Source of the DNA: Helopsaltes ochotensis
Lineage: Eukaryota; Chordata; Aves; Passeriformes; Locustellidae
NCBI GenBank assembly: GCA_013400155.1
Contig: VXBM01000215.1
Span: 62,001-126,000, forward strand
Direction of reading: 5' to 3'
DNA: 64,000 bases
Below the pieces are notes generated by a model. That model made no database searches, was not told where the DNA came from, and was given only the letters and a program-made list of their open reading frames with translations. The first letter of the stretch is position 1; every line of letters begins with the position of its first letter. Shown here piece by piece: positions 1-12,600 of the stretch. A program made the position numbers and the translations under genes.

Positions 1-3000
1 AGTTGGACATACAGCTGTTCTCCACCTGCATACTAGGTTTTAAGTTATTAAATGTAGTAACAGGGGCAAAGTTAACTATATGTTTAATTATGCCCAGCCT
101 TACTTTACAAGACAAAACAGGAAGCAAAGTTTCCAAGACATTTAAACCCCCTTTTTGACTAAAGAAAAAATGCCAACTCCTCAAAGGATACCCAGCTAGG
201 ACAAAAAGGTTTTTAAATATGCCTTTATCACATCAAGCTGAAACAACCTTCATGGTTGAGGGAATCTGTGGCTCTTCAGCAGAAGTTTAAACTCTGAACT
301 AGGATGATATTCCATGGCCCACAATGTGCCTTGCTGGGTAGTTGTAGTTATCACACTTGCTCCCACTGTGCCTTTGTGAGAGCTCCCTGTGCCAGCCCTG
401 AGGCACTGAACTCCAGCTCACTGAGGCTCTGGGAGGCTGTGTTTTGGAGACAGTTTGGAAAAGCAGCTTAGTTATCAGAGGACACCTCCTAAGGGTGTGA
501 TAACCAAAGGGGACTTTGAAAACTATTTTGTGATCAAATGTTTACCAATATTGGCTTTTACCATACAGGAAGGGGCCAGACAAATATTACAAAGGTTCAA
601 CAGGTCTTTTTAAAACCAATAATTTTTAAGGGGAAAAATAAAATTAAAAGCCATAGCTGTAAAAGGGAAAGCAAAAAACAGTAGTTGTTGGATTTAGCTG
701 GCCCTCCAAGCTGTCATTTCAACAGCAAGGTATAATTCAGGCCTGCAGTTTAGAGCAGATGATGACAAGAACCAGTAAGTTTCCAGAGTTCCTGCCCATC
801 CCAGTACTGTGGCCATGGGCTTTACCACAAATCTCCGCTCAGATTGCACAATACAATAAGGTCTGGTAAGACCTTCCACATTCCTCAGAGGTTGTTCCCA
901 CAGAAATACTCTGCTCCTCCAGCTGGGACATTACTGCACTCACCTTTTCCAGTGTCTCTGGGCACAGAAATGGACAGGGCTTGTCCAGCTGTCAAAAAAG
1001 CATTTTCCAGGAATTTTTGTCCTGTGTGAATAAGTTTAGAGCAAATCAAGATGCTTCTTCTGGAGTATCTTGCAGCACTGATATACTGGAATAAAAAATA
1101 AGCTGGGGCTCCTATAAATAGAACACTTGTTTTTATCATTCAGCACTTCCTGAACAGGCTGATTTCCAGGGGGCTGCAGGAGACTTGACACATTTGCGTT
1201 GCTCCAGCTCAGAAAGAAGCAGGAAACTTTTTCTTCTACTATGGCACTTTCTGAGGGGTTCAGAAGACAAAAAAAACAACATTCACATCCATTAAAATCT
1301 GTCCTTTGGTGAATACCCTCATTCCCACTTCTAGAACTGGAGTTTCTAAGGATTTGCTATGCCTGTCCTAGAAGCCTTTTTCCAGAGCTGGGTGCTAGGT
1401 GTAGTTTCTGAGCATTATCCTCTCATGTGTGGTCAAAAGAGTAATCAGTAATGTCAAAACAGTAATCAGAGGGATCTGGACTACTGAGATGCTTTTCTTC
1501 TTCTCACTACCGAACTCGGTTCATCTTGATGGAAAAAGGGAAAAAAAGAGCAAGCATAAGGCCTACAACCTTAAATATTACAACTTTTCTGTGACAATGT
1601 AGAACTTTTTTTTTTTTTTTTAAGAGCTCTCTTTTCCAGAGCACCGCTTTCTTCTGTGTTTATCTGGGCTTGAAATGAGGCTGTTTTATCAGAGCTACAG
1701 CAGTTGTATTGTTAAAGGACAAGTAGATCAGAGCTGTAAATTATAAACACAAAGTACAACTTACAGTGATCTTTGGTTTCATTCTGGTTAATAAAAATTC
1801 AACAGACCAGCTACCTCTGCAAGGCATCATTTACACCATTTTTATGAACTCCCAGAACATGCTGCTTTAGAAGCAAATAGCAGTGTTATCGCTAGTTTGG
1901 GGGGGGTTGTAACATTATACAATAAATACCAGAAGAGCTGGTGTGATCCACCTCAACAGCTGTATCAATAAAGGTTATATAAAAGCAGCAGTAAAGGTTG
2001 CTTTGAGTGAAGGACCTTTCTGTACCTGTAAATCAATTTCTAAAATTGTGTACACATGTTCCAGACCAGGGAAGGAGCTGTAGCCATTCTCCCCAAAGAC
2101 TGACTTTTAAAGGTCGAGAGACATAAACAGGAGATTATAGAGATATAAATAAGAAAAAAATATATCTATAGATAAGAATCTTCTCTGTCCCTTAAATAAC
2201 CTTTTAGAGCAACAGATACATGTTATAACATTAGAAACTATGTTTCCCCCCTCCTCTCAGCTCTTTTTCCAGTGGCATTATTGCACTGAGCTGAGGGGCT
2301 GGTGTGAAGTGATGCTCGAGGGGACCAGGGGCACAGAGCTTGACTGGGAGCACACATTAAATCCCAGTGCTGTTCCAGAATAGGTTCTTTCACCCACTCT
2401 ACAAGATGCCAATCCAACACTGAGTCAAGGTATCTGATTTATTTACACTTCTGCAGAGAAAGGAGGCTGGGTGGCAAATCCACAAAGCTAGCCAACAACT
2501 ATCAAAACTTTTCACTATGTATATGTTTTAGCACATGAAGGTACTGATGTTCATTGGCTGCAAGTTACATCATTCTCTTATTAATTTGTAGATTATCTTC
2601 TATTGATTAATGAGTCTCTCATTTCTCATGCTAATCAGCCCAGTCTTTCTCTTCCTTTGGGTCAGTGGTTTCTTGGGTCCATGAGCTGTTGGTCATGATC
2701 TGCCCCTGCCAGAATTGCCTTTTACCCAATCAAAACTGATTTCAGCGCAATTGCTGGGTTGGCTTTATTAGTTTCTTCCTTATTTGGGGGGTTCTGCCAA
2801 ATGTCCTTGTCTAAGTTCTGCACTCTGTGTGCCCACTCTCAGTGGCACATCACACTCATCCTTCTTCCCAAGTGCTCTCCACCTTCCCCCCTTAGGACTG
2901 AGATCATTCAAACATGAGGAGCCCTAGACCTTAACAAGGCAATTCTACCCAAAAGGAATTTCTCTTTCCAACACCTGGACATCACTCAGAGCTTGTGAGC

Positions 3001-3084
3001 TGCTGTTTCATGGGTGAAATCTCCTTTCTTGTTGAATAGGCTTGAAAGTTACAAAGATCAAACATTAATGAACACCCTTTCTTA
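1..3084. other. AT-rich 5' flank of EHHADH, no gene recognised
   Basis: About 3 kb of mostly unique AT-rich sequence before the EHHADH CpG island. I see a T-run at 1606-1621 and a G-run near 1901. The open frames are short, lie on both strands and resemble no known protein. In human the next gene on this side is MAP3K13, transcribed away from EHHADH, but I recognise none of its exons here. Distal regulatory sequence of EHHADH could lie in this stretch; I could not point to a convincing PPAR element. Confidence 0.5.
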
Positions 3085-3560
3085 AGAAAAATGTCCATAT
3101 TCGGTGTTTTGCAAGCCCAGCAGAGGCAGCTCTCCGCAGGCCGGGGCCGGGGCCAGCCCCGCGGTGACCGGGCTGTGAGGGCGGGCGGCGGGCGGGGCGC
3201 GGCGGGGGCTGGCCCGGGGACGGCGGGGACAAGGGGACACAGCGGGAGCGCTCGGCATGGAGCGGTACGCGAGGGCCTCGGCCGTGGCCGTCATCCGGCT
3301 CCGCAACCCGCCGGTGAACGCGCTCAGGTACCGCCGGCAGTCCCCGGGGAGCGCCGGGCCGGGGCTGGGGGCCCCTGTGAGCGGCTGGGGATTCCCCGAT
3401 TTCCTTCCTTTCCACCTCTTTCCCTCTCTCCGTGCCCGGGGGAGGCTCCGCCCAGTCCCGGAGGGAGAGCGGCCCCAGAGAGCCTCACCCGGGACTTCTG
3501 CACCGCTCCGTGCTCGCAGAGGCCCGGGCGGCTCCTTCAGAGCTAGCTTGCATCTCACTT
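3085..3560 (+). promoter_or_regulatory. EHHADH: CpG island promoter of EHHADH
   Basis: GC content and CpG density rise abruptly at about 3085 and fall after about 3540, in AT-rich surroundings. The island brackets the start codon at 3257. A GC box fitting the Sp1 consensus lies at 3190-3199. No TATA box is evident, as expected for a CpG-island promoter. The exact transcription start cannot be read from the sequence. Confidence 0.7.
3257..3327 (+). CDS. EHHADH: EHHADH coding exon 1
   Basis: Encodes residues 1-23 plus two bases of codon 24. The peptide contains IRLRNPPVNAL, which matches the start of the crotonase fold in mammalian EHHADH. The ATG has G at +4 and is the only start in this frame that gives the expected N-terminal length. 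The donor GTACCG follows 3327. Confidence 0.95.
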
Positions 3561-6500
3561 TGCGAACAACATGCTGAACTTTGCCATAACTTCTGCTCTT
3601 TCTTACAATTTGTAGTTGGGGGGTTTCACAGGAGATGTGCCAGGCTCAGCAAACGGTACTTTCTGTCATCTCCCCTTGAGGACGTTTAAAAACTTTGCCT
3701 ACTTCTCATCACCTTCCAGTCTTTAAACATCCGGACACTGCTTCAGCAACACAGAGCACAGCAGCGTTAGCTCGGCCTGGAGTGCCTTCAGCGCTGTTTG
3801 GTGCAAGTCAATCCTCAGATTTCCTGGTTTGATTGCCTGCCCCGCACACTGCTCAGTGCTTGCCTGGCAAATCCCTGTGCTATCCAAGTGTGCACAGGGG
3901 AGAGGGCAAAGGGCTCTGTGGATATCAGACGTGGTTCAGCAAGTAGAACTGGCACCAGGATGAAACCCAGCCAGGGCTATCAGAAAGCAGTTCATTTGGC
4001 CTTTAAAAACTATTAAGGAATTTACTTCTAAATACTGATCTTGGTCAAGAAGGGCCACGTGCAATCTCAAACACATGCCAGTGAAAAACAAAAGTCAAAC
4101 ACCAATCTGTAGGAGCCTCTGAAATTTTAGTTTTTCATGTGTCTTGAAAAGGACTTACATGCTTTTGGTTTTACATTAGTTGTGGTGTTTAGTTGCTTTA
4201 GTTCTGAGTAGCACACAAACCCTTTCTAAGCAGCTGTAGTTGTTCAGTAACAGTGACCACAGTATCTATTCACAAACCAAAAAAGCTCCACCGCAGCTGT
4301 GCTTGATTTATAAATGAGAAAATTTGTTCAAAAGAAGCTCATAGAGACAAGGAAGAGCAAGAAAAGGAGATGAAACCCGTTGCTCCTCCGTAGCAAAGCT
4401 ACATTGTAGCTGGCAGTGCCCACTTTTCTGTTGCAACTTGTCTAGAACTGCAACAAGAACACTTTCACATGCTCAGGTAATTACCATGAGAAACCTGGAG
4501 TGACTTGTTGAGATGAACCAGACAGGTAGGACTCTCAGAACTGTATGGTGTAAGACATCCTTTGGACCTCCTGTGCCCAAAACCAGTCTAAGAAAATTTC
4601 CAGCCTGTGCTCATGATAAACTTTCAATCCTTACCATGAAAAATACAAAATACAGACTTAAAGAATCATAGAATCACTGAGGTTCAAAAGAACTTTAAAA
4701 TCACTGAGTCCAACCACCAACAGTAACAGATATGTGCTTTAGGAACCTTAACTCCCCTCTTTTGAGAAGTCCTGGAGAAAACCCAAAGTCACCTCTGCCT
4801 TTGAACAGCAACAGCACAATAACTTCTTCAGGACAGATCTCTGCCTTTACTGTCCTTTCCTCCTGGCCCTGCCCTCACAGCAAGGTGCAGTTCTGATACA
4901 GCAAGGGTGACAGTGTGGTTGTAGTCCTGTCCCTCAGCTCCACAGGGAAGAAGAAAGACCCTGGCAGACTTCAGATCCATTGAACTACAACTTGAGACAT
5001 GTCTGTGGTCTTTGGTGGCATGCCAGGGTAATACCTGTTTTAAAAGAGATCCATAATTCTCACTCCCTTGTCATTGTGTAGGTGTTAGCTGAGATCTGAC
5101 TGCAGCTGGGAAAGGGAGAGCACACTCTGATCCCTGGGTGCTCCTCCCGCTTCTGCACATTTCTGTTCTGGACCACGGGGAGCAGGTTTGTTAGTGCTGT
5201 TGGAAATATTTGACTGCACAGGTGATAGCAGGCAGTGAAGGTTACTGACAGGAGCCATGTCCTGCAATCCTGAAAATTGCATTTCACAGCAGGCACAAAT
5301 GCTTTTTAAGACTGGTGAGTTTTTGCTGCTGTGCTCCAGCCTCCTACCTCTCCCCATTATCCATTTTCCTCCTCCTGGGCCATCACACTGGCCATTAGCA
5401 CTTTAGAAGACACCGGTGGGCAGGAATTTACTTTCTCCCACCTGACACCATCCTCTGCTGCGTACCTGCAGGGCACTGCTTTCCTGAGAAATGTGTGCTG
5501 ACTGGAGAGACTGGCAGCAAATTTGGTTCCCACACAGGCTCCCCTTTAAGCTAATCACTCTCTCCACCAGCAGGGGTGGCATGTGCCAAATTTGATTTGT
5601 TTGGAGGGTTTTTTCCTGGTTTGCAGAAGTTCAGTGTTCAGAGATCTGCATTTACGTGACCATGGCATTGAGAGAAGGGATTTAGATATGCAAAGAACGG
5701 GGAGTTTGGGGGAACAGAAAGACGAGACTGGCAAAAGGAAGGACTGACTACCCCTTCTCAGCAGAGGCAGGCTGCTAGCACTGGGAATTAGAAGGACTTG
5801 AAGGAGTATTTCAACATTTGAGCTGACAAGGACAGAAAAGCTCCAGGGAGGATAGGAAAGGCCATGCAGTAGAGGAGTTTATGTGTGGGATTCTATGAAG
5901 TGTGACAGCATAACAGGTTTGATTGGGAAAGGCTCTTCTTGGCTGCCAGGATTGTCCTTCTGACCCTGATCACCATAAAAATCAGAAAATGTAAAGGAGA
6001 TGAGAGGAGCTGCAGTTTCAGACAGGTAACAATGAGGGGAGAATGTGATTACCCATGGATCAGCACCACATGGGGATGAGATACAGAGAGAAAATTCTGG
6101 GGTGAATAAGCATCTGCACCCTAAAACAACTGTTCTAAAATTCCACTAAAAGATGCCATTCTGCCTCTGGCCTTCATTTATGTGCAGGACTGTTCAAGCT
6201 GTATTTGCAACTTGTCACACAGCAATGTGTGACAGTAGCTACCACACAGCTGGATCTGACACTGAAGCAGGGGAGAGCAGAGCAGGTAACTCCAGCACAC
6301 AAGTCCTCAATATCAAGTAGGGGATTATGTAATACCCAGCAGTTGGTTCAAAGAAAAACACTGCAGGAATCTATCCAAAGGAAACGGGGCCTGTGACAAT
6401 GGGAGAGCCTGGATTGTTGTTCAGGTTTGGGATTTTCAGGTTTTTAAAGTGTATTAGAGAAAGTATACTGAGAAAAATACAAAGGGAAAGGACCAGACCT

Positions 6501-6590
6501 GCATGTTTTCCATAAACAACATTTTCCACTGTTGGATTCGAGTTTCACTTCTTTAAATGTGACTAAGTAAATTTTCAGTATTCCCATATA

Positions 6591-6631
<41 letters not shown>

Positions 6632-9600
6632 TTAAAGAATTTCACATTCACAGACTACAACTAAAATGTGAAATAATTAAGGTAAATAGTAAAACTCTGT
6701 TAAAACTCCAGCACACCACAGTCACTGCAATGAGTTCCATAAAATAAAAACAACCTGGTATGGTAACCTCCAAGAATATTCTCTTCCTCTGGTATGCACC
6801 TACTCTTTAACAGCACCTATTTCAAGGTCCTGAAACCTGGAACACTGAATCACCTTGGCAGAATCACTTTTCTTGCAGTCAAAATAGTACCCATGCATGG
6901 CATGGGAAACAGCCTTGGAAAGCATGGAGGGAATTTTTGTATTGTTACTGCTAAATGAATGACAGTGTCACTGTAGTGAAATACTTTTGAAAATCACAGA
7001 GACTTTTTGTTTCTTCAATGCTCTAGCAGTTTGAAGCTGGGATTCTCCTGAGTATTTTTGTAATTCTACTGTCATATATTTTACTATGATGTTTAATTGA
7101 AAATTACATCTTTTAGTGCCAGTTATAGCACGTGAGTGACAAAGCAGAGCAGTTTGTGTGTTGGACTGTGACATATCCAAGACAAAGTTATCACTCCATC
7201 TTAGGAAAACAAGAAACTGCAAAAAGTCTGCTTTTTCTTCCTTTTTATCCCATCAGGAAAAATTCCCATCAGGAAAAAGTTATATGGAAATAGAAGAGAT
7301 ATTTATGCAAGTACCAAGTTGAATTATTCACTACCATAAACAGTCCTGTTGGGTTAATAAAAGGGAGGCAGGGATCAAACACTGATTTTGTGGCAGCCTT
7401 GATGACTAGTTTTTATTTTGGTATTAGTATGTTGTTGTAAGTGCTGAGTGATTTCCTCCACAGAACCCCGAACCTTTTCCATTTGCTGCAGACCACCCTC
7501 CTAGATGGGCATTTTGCATCTGCTGGTCACATGCCTGGAACAGACAGAGAAATACTGATTGCTTCTTGTCTGTTCCTGATGGAATTGTGCCATTTGTCTA
7601 TACAATAGTTGCAAATTAGTAACTTCACATTTGTTTGGATCATGGAACATATTTTTTTCTGCCTCTTTGCACCGTGGTTTGTAGAGTGTAATGACATTTC
7701 CTAATGGCTTTCCCTGCAATCTCACAGCCCCTGGGTGATTTTGGTAGTGCTGTGGCCTGACTCTTCACTGATGCACAAACAGAACTCAAAGAGCAGCAAG
7801 CATTGGGTGCAGCCTGTGGGTGCCCTTCAAATAGCAGCATATATGATAAATACAGATATTTATCCCTAAGGGAAGGGAGATAAACCACAATTTTTTTTTA
7901 ACATATTAAAGCACACTTAGTGTTTAAACTTTGGAAAGGTTTTCATATTCTGCTGGGTACACCTACATGCAGTAGAGAGACCTTTACTGACTAACCTCAC
8001 AGTTTTACTTCGGTATGGCCAAATCATTCTCATTTTAAGTTTCAGCCTTCAGAACCAGTACTAACATGAGATTTCAGAGTTGGCTTTGATGTCTGGATTG
8101 GGCAGTTGGTACATAACTGGCTGTTCTCTCTCCAAAAATAACACTTCTCCCTGTCTCTGGTTGATGGGTCTCAGGGGTCCCACTGACCCTTCTGTGTAGC
8201 ACTTATACAGGCAGCAGATGCTCCTGGAAACCCTCCTAGACAGCCCTCCTCAGCCAACAGCCCTGATTCTTGGACTTTGCCAATGGTTTGTCTTTAATTT
8301 TTGATTTTGTAGGAGGAATATGCAGAGGTTGGCTGGGATTCCTTCACACAGCTGAAGTACAGGGAGCTCCTTGGGCTCATAGGTTTCCCTTCGCAGAGTA
8401 GGGATTCCCACATGAATTTTGCAAGCATTGCTCTGTAAAAATGTCTGTACACAAGAGTACAATGACGTGTTTCTCATCTACTTCACGTCAAGCTTCCTTT
8501 TTAGATGAAATGCCCTCTAATACATAGAGCAACGTGCACAAGCTGAGTGTGCCTCAGGCCTTTGTATTAGTTCTGTGTAATTAACACTGGTTCTCTCCTC
8601 TAGGCACCAGCAGAGCTCTGCTCCCTTTTCCTCAGCACCAAGCTTACCTGTGGAGCTGGGCTCAGGGTTTGGAGAAGGTCTAGGAAGGAAAGCTGATTTT
8701 ATAAAGGACTGGGCAAGTGTGGATGACACTTCTTGGATAATCTTCCAGCCTTCAACTGCTTGGGGCTCAGAATTTCTGTATCAGAGCCATCTCTACACAT
8801 GCACACAGAATAGTCTCTCACTATCTATATCAGTATTTGTGTATATCAGTACATTTTAGTGTCTAAATTATATATACATAAAATTTGTATTAATATTTCT
8901 ATCAATAAAGTCTTAATGCTCCGATTTTTACCTACTATCACTATTGTTACCACCTTCTAAAATAGACTAGGTTCTCCAAGTCCATCCATACAAACACATA
9001 AATTAGCTTTAAAAAGGCAAATGCAAAGTGGACATACAGATGGGTGAGACTTTTTAAATATCTGATTTGAAAAAACACTATTTATGCTTCTACAGATCCA
9101 TTTTGAAATTCTTCATTAATTCTTTGCTGGCCACATTTACTGCTGGTGTCTGCAGAGCTACCTGTTCAGATGAGTCAAAACATGTTCTGTGTAGTGTTTC
9201 ATGCCCAAATTCCTTTTGACAGGATCCCACACCAGTTTAAGGCTGGACCTATGTGCAGATCTTCACAAGGTGGAAGCATTATTTACATCAGCAGAGCCTC
9301 TGTCAGGTGTTTGAAAGATAAATTTTTTATCCCTAGAGCTCCTTTCAAAAAGTTCTTAGATTGTCAGTGGTTTAGCATTAATTACTTCTAAATTATGCTA
9401 AACTGTTTTCTTGAAAATCTGAATGTTTAATTCATAAAGACATCTTCAAAAGAACATTTCCCTGTGCTGCTTGTTGTGGAAACAGCAGTGTCATAGCCTG
9501 AAGATGAGTCTGCAGGCAGTGAGTGACACGTTGGCAGTCAGCCTGTTGGGTTTGGGTGCTCGTCCTTGGAGTAAGAGGGAGACTAAGGACAAGATGCACC

Positions 9601-12600
9601 CGGAGAGGTCTGGGGACAGCCTGCTGGACATGGTGCTCATTTTCACTGGGCTGCTCGGTGTTCAGAGCACAGACCTCTTGGAAGGTGGATGCAGTTGAGG
9701 GCTACTCACTGAATCTCCATTTTATTTCAGTCTGGCAGTTCTCCAGGCTTTAGAGGATGGGCTGAAGAAAGCAGATGCAGATCCCTCAGTGAAAGCTGTT
9801 ATGATTTGTGGTGAAAATGGGAAATTCAGTGCAGGTAAGACATCAAACACAGGCTGAGCTAAAGGTGAAACACTCTCCACCCATCATATTTGAAGCTTTT
9901 CTGCCTCATTACACTGGTGACAAAAGTCCTGATTTGGCTGGAAATGGCCACAAGACAGCGTGCTTTGTCTATTTGTGTCACACGTGCCACAATTGACATG
10001 GGGCACATGACAAACTGGACTTTGAAATGGGCCAGAAGCTGGTCTGTTCATACTGAAATGAGGGACAGCTGCTCAACTCCATAATATCCTGGTGTTCCCT
10101 CAGTCTCCATAGCTTAGTTTAAGATTTATAAAAATCTCTGGACCATTTACTGGCCTAGTGTATGGAATGTACCTGGGGTGGGGCAGTGGTGAATAACAGA
10201 TGTCCAGTTGAAGAAGCCTGAAAAGCTAGGGAATTTCTGTGGAGCTCTACATTCCTTGCTAGTAGTAACTTGCACTTAACTATTCCAGGCTCAATATTAC
10301 ACCGAGAATGATTGCAAATTTATGGAGTGACTGCATGATCTTTACAGTTACTCTGTATTTTTGTACTCAGCCTTCCTCGGAGCTCTGTGAACAGGACCAA
10401 GCATCCAGGGATCCTTGAAGGTGGTCCCAAAAGGGGTCGATTCCTGTTAACCACTCTCCTGCCAGCAGCGTGCTCTGCAAGGGCTTGGGCATCTGCGAGC
10501 AGCTGTGTCCAGTAGCAGAGGGAAGGATTGTTCCGGTCACCGCCTCGCCTGCTAATTCCTCCTAATCTCTTGGTGCTCCCTCAGGAGCTGACATCCGAGG
10601 ATTTTCCTCTCCGAAGAGACATGGAGTCGCCCTGGGCCCCATCGTGTCTCTCATCGAAAGCAGCGAGAAGCCGGTGGTGGCGGCCATCGAAGGCGTGGCT
10701 TTGGGAGGAGGCCTGGAGGTGGCGCTGGGCTGTCACTACCGCATTGCACACGTGAAGGTAACGCACCCTGCGGGCCAGGGGGGTGCCGGACTCACCGGGA
10801 GCCAGGCACTGATGGCACGAGCAGAGGGACAGGCTGCCCTTCCTGTGGGCCCCTGCCCGGAGGAGAGTGGCTTTATAGCTGTAGGACACAAGTCTGTGTG
10901 CTCAGACATTCTTCACCTACACCACCACTCTTGACGTCTTTCCTAAGTCTTACTAGCTAACTCATTTCAAGTAATTTCTAAATATAAAGTAGCTAGTGGC
11001 ATAAGATGGCTGCGTAGAAACCTCAGTAACCAAATGTTAATTTGCCCTAGGTCTCATTATCTATATTCTGATGCAGACAGCTGTGTCTTACTGACTCATG
11101 CAGCGTGACTTTCTCTTATTTATTTTTTCCCCCCGCCCTGTGAATTTTGCACTTTTCTGCTCATGGCCTAGTTTCTATAGGTAGTTGAAACTCAGCTAGC
11201 ATGGAGCATTTATGGTTAGATTCCTCATGAGCTCTGAGTCTCCAAGAAACCCTTCCACCAAAAGACAGCTTGAGGAGTTTTCAGGAATGATCTAGGGTTT
11301 TTTCTTCAATCCCCTCCTTCAAGGTTTGGGAATGCTGAACCACCTTGAGCAGTAGCTGTCTCCTTGTGCAGACTCGTCACTGACAGGGCCATCCCCTCCC
11401 TTCTGCAGTGAGTCGCTTTCTCTGTGGCAGTGTGGGTTGCTGTAACAGCATAAAGAGAAACTCCACATCATGCTCTGTGCCACCTAAGGTGAGGCCATGG
11501 AACCACAGAATCATTAAGGTCCAAGATCACGAAGTCCAACCTTTGACCAATTACCACCATGCCCACTAAACCACATCATGAAGTGCCATGAGTACTGGAA
11601 CTAGAAGTAGTGGTCTTTAAGTAACTCAAAATCTCTAAAAAGCTCAATAGAAAATATGGAAACTATTTTTTAAAAGCAACAGAATCTAGATACATTTAAG
11701 AGAAGACCTCCACACACTTCCTGCTGCCCTGGCTTAGCTGCTGTGACTCTACCAGAGGTCAAATGCACCAAGAGACATTTGAAGGAAGATTAGGGAAGAG
11801 TTCAGTGGTGTTCAAAGCCTGGTCAGATGGGGCTCTGAGCAATCTGGTGTAGTGGAAGATGTCCCTACCCACGGCAGGTAGTGAAACAAGATGGTTTTAA
11901 GGTTCCTTCCAACTCTTTACTAAACTTGCAAGAATTAGAGTAAGAAGATTAAAGTCAAACCAGAGTGACCTCCAACAGCTGGTAACAACTATATGAAAGC
12001 ATTATTGACATGTGTCAATCTAGGGATGCTGCTGGCCCTACAGCTCTCCCCCAGTGCTGGCCTAGCACAGAAATCCTCTGAAAGGTCATGTTTTCCTTGC
12101 ACATTTACACGGATATCCTTGAAATGGTCAAGTGGGTTTTTTTTCTTAAATATTTTATCGAGCAAAAAGCAAGGATGAAGTTTCTATGTAGAAATTCTGA
12201 GGCTTCCCAGAGGAACAATGTGACTCACATCTGCTTGGCTTTCCTATACTTTGCTCAGTTTGCAATTACCACTCTTTCTAATCAGTTTGTTGTGTAATTT
12301 TACTTCATTTTAGGCTCGGATGGGTTTGCCAGAGGTCACCATAGGGCTACTTCCAGGTGCTGAAGGCACTCAGCGACTCCCCAGACTGATTGGAGTACCA
12401 GCTGCTCTGGATATGATCACTACAGGTAAGTGCTGTGTCTGGACGGAAGAACACGGCATTGAGTCACACCAGCTTGGTCTAAAAACCAGGAACCTTTTAC
12501 CTGTGTTGCTGCTTGGGTTGTAATTCTACTTGCTTCCACCCACGAGGGGCTAATTAGCAGCTGCACAAGTTATTTGCTCAGATGGAAAAGAACAAAATTG

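Larger units (their letters stand above)
3328..9730 (+). other. EHHADH: EHHADH intron 1
   Basis: A 6.4 kb intron, GT-AG. The first 230 bases belong to the CpG island. It also holds a short CR1 remnant at about 4672-4745 and a 35-base T-run at 6595-6629. The remaining sequence appears unique and non-coding. No exon or RNA gene was recognised. Confidence 0.85.
10758..12313 (+). other. EHHADH: EHHADH intron 3
   Basis: 1.6 kb intron holding two CR1 fragments in opposite orientations (about 11499-11600 and 11808-11925). Nothing else was recognised. Confidence 0.85.

Noticed and set aside
694..879. 61-codon minus-strand frame, considered as an exon of a gene left of EHHADH
   Set aside because: No match to MAP3K13 or another expected neighbour, and no convincing splice pair.
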